Part shown: piece by piece, positions 62,281 to 64,000 of the stretch
Layout of the letters: every line of letters begins with the position of its first letter
Position numbering within the stretch: position 1 is the stretch's first letter
Origin: Fidelibacterota bacterium
Lineage (GTDB): Bacteria > Fidelibacterota > Marinisomatia > Marinisomatales > UBA1611
NCBI GenBank assembly: GCA_002708715.1
Contig: PAPB01000038.1
Span: 1 to 64,000 of the forward strand
DNA length: 64,000 bases
Reading direction: 5' to 3'
Notes under the pieces: generated by a model
What the model was told of the DNA's origin: nothing
What the model saw: only the letters and a program-made list of their open reading frames with translations
The model's database searches: none
Program-made: the position numbers and the translations under genes

Positions 62281-62403
62281 TTAATCCTCTCTAAATTTTT
62301 TAAGTATAATCTTTATATCTCTCACAAATAATAAAAATACCATTATAGACCCTAACCCAAGAATAATTACTGTTAACCAAGTAAATATTTCCCAATAACT
62401 CAT
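62281..62403 (-). CDS. 40-aa single-TM miniprotein, probable symporter accessory subunit, not in ORF track
   Basis: Translated by hand: MSYWEIFTWLTVIILGLGSIMVFLLFVRDIKIILKKFRED*. Its ATG overlaps the symporter stop (ATGA at 62403-62400). Confidence 0.68.
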   Translation of the reverse strand: MSYWEIFTWLTVIILGLGSIMVFLLFVRDIKIILKKFRED

Positions 62404-63860
62404 TTTTCTATCCTTCTCTCAATTAAAAGACCTATAATAAAACCTATTAAAGATATTGGAACGGTAATATACATTACAAACTCTTGTAAAAAATCAATTC
62501 CAAACCACTGAACAATATATGTTTCTTCTAAAGGATCAAATGTACCCTTTGCCATGATATATATATTGAGTATAATAGTAGAAAACAAACCAGATCCAGA
62601 ACTAATAAACCCTGCAAGTGGTTTTCTAAACTTTTTTATATATAAACCTAATAAAATTGGTACCAATGTACTTGATATCAAAATTGATGAAAGAAAAACC
62701 CAAAGACCCAGCATTTGCTTAAAAGCAGTAGCCATCCCGAAACCTAATATCCAGGATAGAAGTACACCATATCGTGTAATTTTTATTAATTCCTTGTCAG
62801 ACACGTCTGGCTTAAATGCTGGCTTATATATATCATAAGAGACATTGCCACCAGCAACTAAACAATAAGAATCTAATGTAGACATTTCGGTTGATAAAAC
62901 ACCTGCAATAAATAAACCAACAATTCCAGCAGGTAACGCTGCAATAACAACGGTTAAAAGCGCAGCATCAGGCGCAACATCTGTAGGTAACAAACCCTGT
63001 AAGACAGCTGTCTTTGCAGACATCGCTAAAATAGTAATAATCCAATCATATGATCCCCAAATAAAAATTCCGATGATTAACGCATTACGAACATTTTTAT
63101 ATGATTTAGCTGCAAATATCCTCTGGTAAAATGTAGGTTCAACTAAAATAGATAAACCAGTAGATGCATAAATAATAATTAAAAATATATTTAAATCTCC
63201 AAGAGTATCAAAATAACTCTCTGGCAACAATTCTATCATAGAATCAAAACCACCTATAAAATTCATGGCAAAAGGAAATGCTATAGCAATAACTAAACAC
63301 ATCATGACAAACTGTATAGAATCAGTAAGTGCAACTGCCCAAAATCCGCCAGTAAGTGTATATACCAACGCAATACCCCCAAGGATAAGCATTCCAAAGA
63401 TTGGTTCCCAACCTAATGCTACCTCTGCGAGCATTCCAAAACCATATAAAGATAAAGCAGGAAGAGAATAAATAAAGGAAGTTAATGCACCAACATATCT
63501 GGCTTTATTACCATAATATAAATAAAGAATATCAGGGAGACTTTTAAAGTCTTTTTCACGTAAACGCTTAGCAAGTAGTAGAGCTGCTATTAAGAAAAAC
63601 GCATAAGTTGGACGCGCATAACCAAACCAGGCTACTACACCATCAGTAAAAGCAAGTTGTGTATCACCAAATAAAACATCTATACCATAGTAAGTAGAAA
63701 TAAGAGTTGTAATAAGGATAGGAGTTGTTAAAGATCTTCCAGCTAAAAAAAAATCCTCAAAATCAGTATGCTTTTTTGCGAACCATACTCCAACGCCAAT
63801 CATTCCTGATAAGTATCCTATAACTATAATATAATCTATTATTGCAAGGGAATACATCAC
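62400..63860 (-). CDS. Sodium:solute symporter (SSS family); ATG start likely at 63857
   Basis: ORF; ~12-13 TM helices, FEDFFLAGRSLTTPILITTLISTYYG, LYTLTGGFWAVALTDSIQF-like motif, LFIAGVLSTEMSTLDSYCLVAGGNVSYDIY. Confidence 0.93.
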   Translation of the reverse strand: MMYSLAIIDYIIVIGYLSGMIGVGVWFAKKHTDFEDFFLAGRSLTTPILITTLISTYYGIDVLFGDTQLAFTDGVVAWFGYARPTYAFFLIAALLLAKRLREKDFKSLPDILYLYYGNKARYVGALTSFIYSLPALSLYGFGMLAEVALGWEPIFGMLILGGIALVYTLTGGFWAVALTDSIQFVMMCLVIAIAFPFAMNFIGGFDSMIELLPESYFDTLGDLNIFLIIIYASTGLSILVEPTFYQRIFAAKSYKNVRNALIIGIFIWGSYDWIITILAMSAKTAVLQGLLPTDVAPDAALLTVVIAALPAGIVGLFIAGVLSTEMSTLDSYCLVAGGNVSYDIYKPAFKPDVSDKELIKITRYGVLLSWILGFGMATAFKQMLGLWVFLSSILISSTLVPILLGLYIKKFRKPLAGFISSGSGLFSTIILNIYIMAKGTFDPLEETYIVQWFGIDFLQEFVMYITVPISLIGFIIGLLIERRIEK

Positions 63861-64000
63861 CTAAGATATCCAGTCCAAAAAGCGATAATATTTTGCTGCA
63901 AAAGGTAAGAACCAAGGATCTTTTCTGTAAAAGAACATCGTCTGGTGAGAAATTTCCTCAAAAGGACTACGTACTTTTTGCCCCGATAATAGTAATCCTA
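63861..64000 (-). CDS. C-terminal end of an upstream gene (N-terminus off window), possibly a flavin oxidoreductase
   Basis: Open frame to window edge ending ...GLLLSGQKVRSPFEEISHQTMFFYRKDPWFLPFAAKYYRFLDWIS*; just upstream of the symporter start. Family assignment is uncertain. Confidence 0.5.
   Translation of the reverse strand, partial: GLLLSGQKVRSPFEEISHQTMFFYRKDPWFLPFAAKYYRFLDWIS

Noticed and set aside
1-64000. CRISPR arrays, IS elements, prophage or defence islands
   Set aside because: No regularly spaced repeats, transposases, integrases or phage genes were recognised.

Overview
The window is a compact, AT-rich segment of a diderm bacterial chromosome (outer-membrane genes lptD, a TonB receptor and STN/FecR genes). 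The style resembles Marinimicrobia/FCB-type genomes, but that is an inference. I saw no prophage, IS element, CRISPR array or rRNA. The left end (1-12.7 kb) encodes three giant secreted proteins. Two are divergently transcribed CotH-kinase/lamin-tail paralogues; the leftmost is missing from the ORF track because it runs off the window. The third is a 1585-aa PKD/CapA/dockerin protein. The middle is housekeeping: PhoH, YidD fusion, lptD, hisS, topA, glyS, ggt, punA, rlmN, MoxR/DUF58, iscS-like, mnmA, rsfS, argS, an ECF sigma/FecR/TonB receptor triad and tmRNA. The right end is a minus-strand catabolic operon: SSS symporter with an unannotated miniprotein, two aldehyde dehydrogenase + class III aminotransferase modules, and mmsA. 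The most notable element is at 16646-16965 (minus): a tRNA-Thr(CGU) gene split after anticodon nucleotide U36 by a 247-nt ORF-less insertion. That insertion carries the P/Q/R/S core elements, and I could fold pairings for P1, P3, P4, P6, P7, P8 and a GAAA-capped P9, so I read it as a self-splicing group I (IC3-like) intron.
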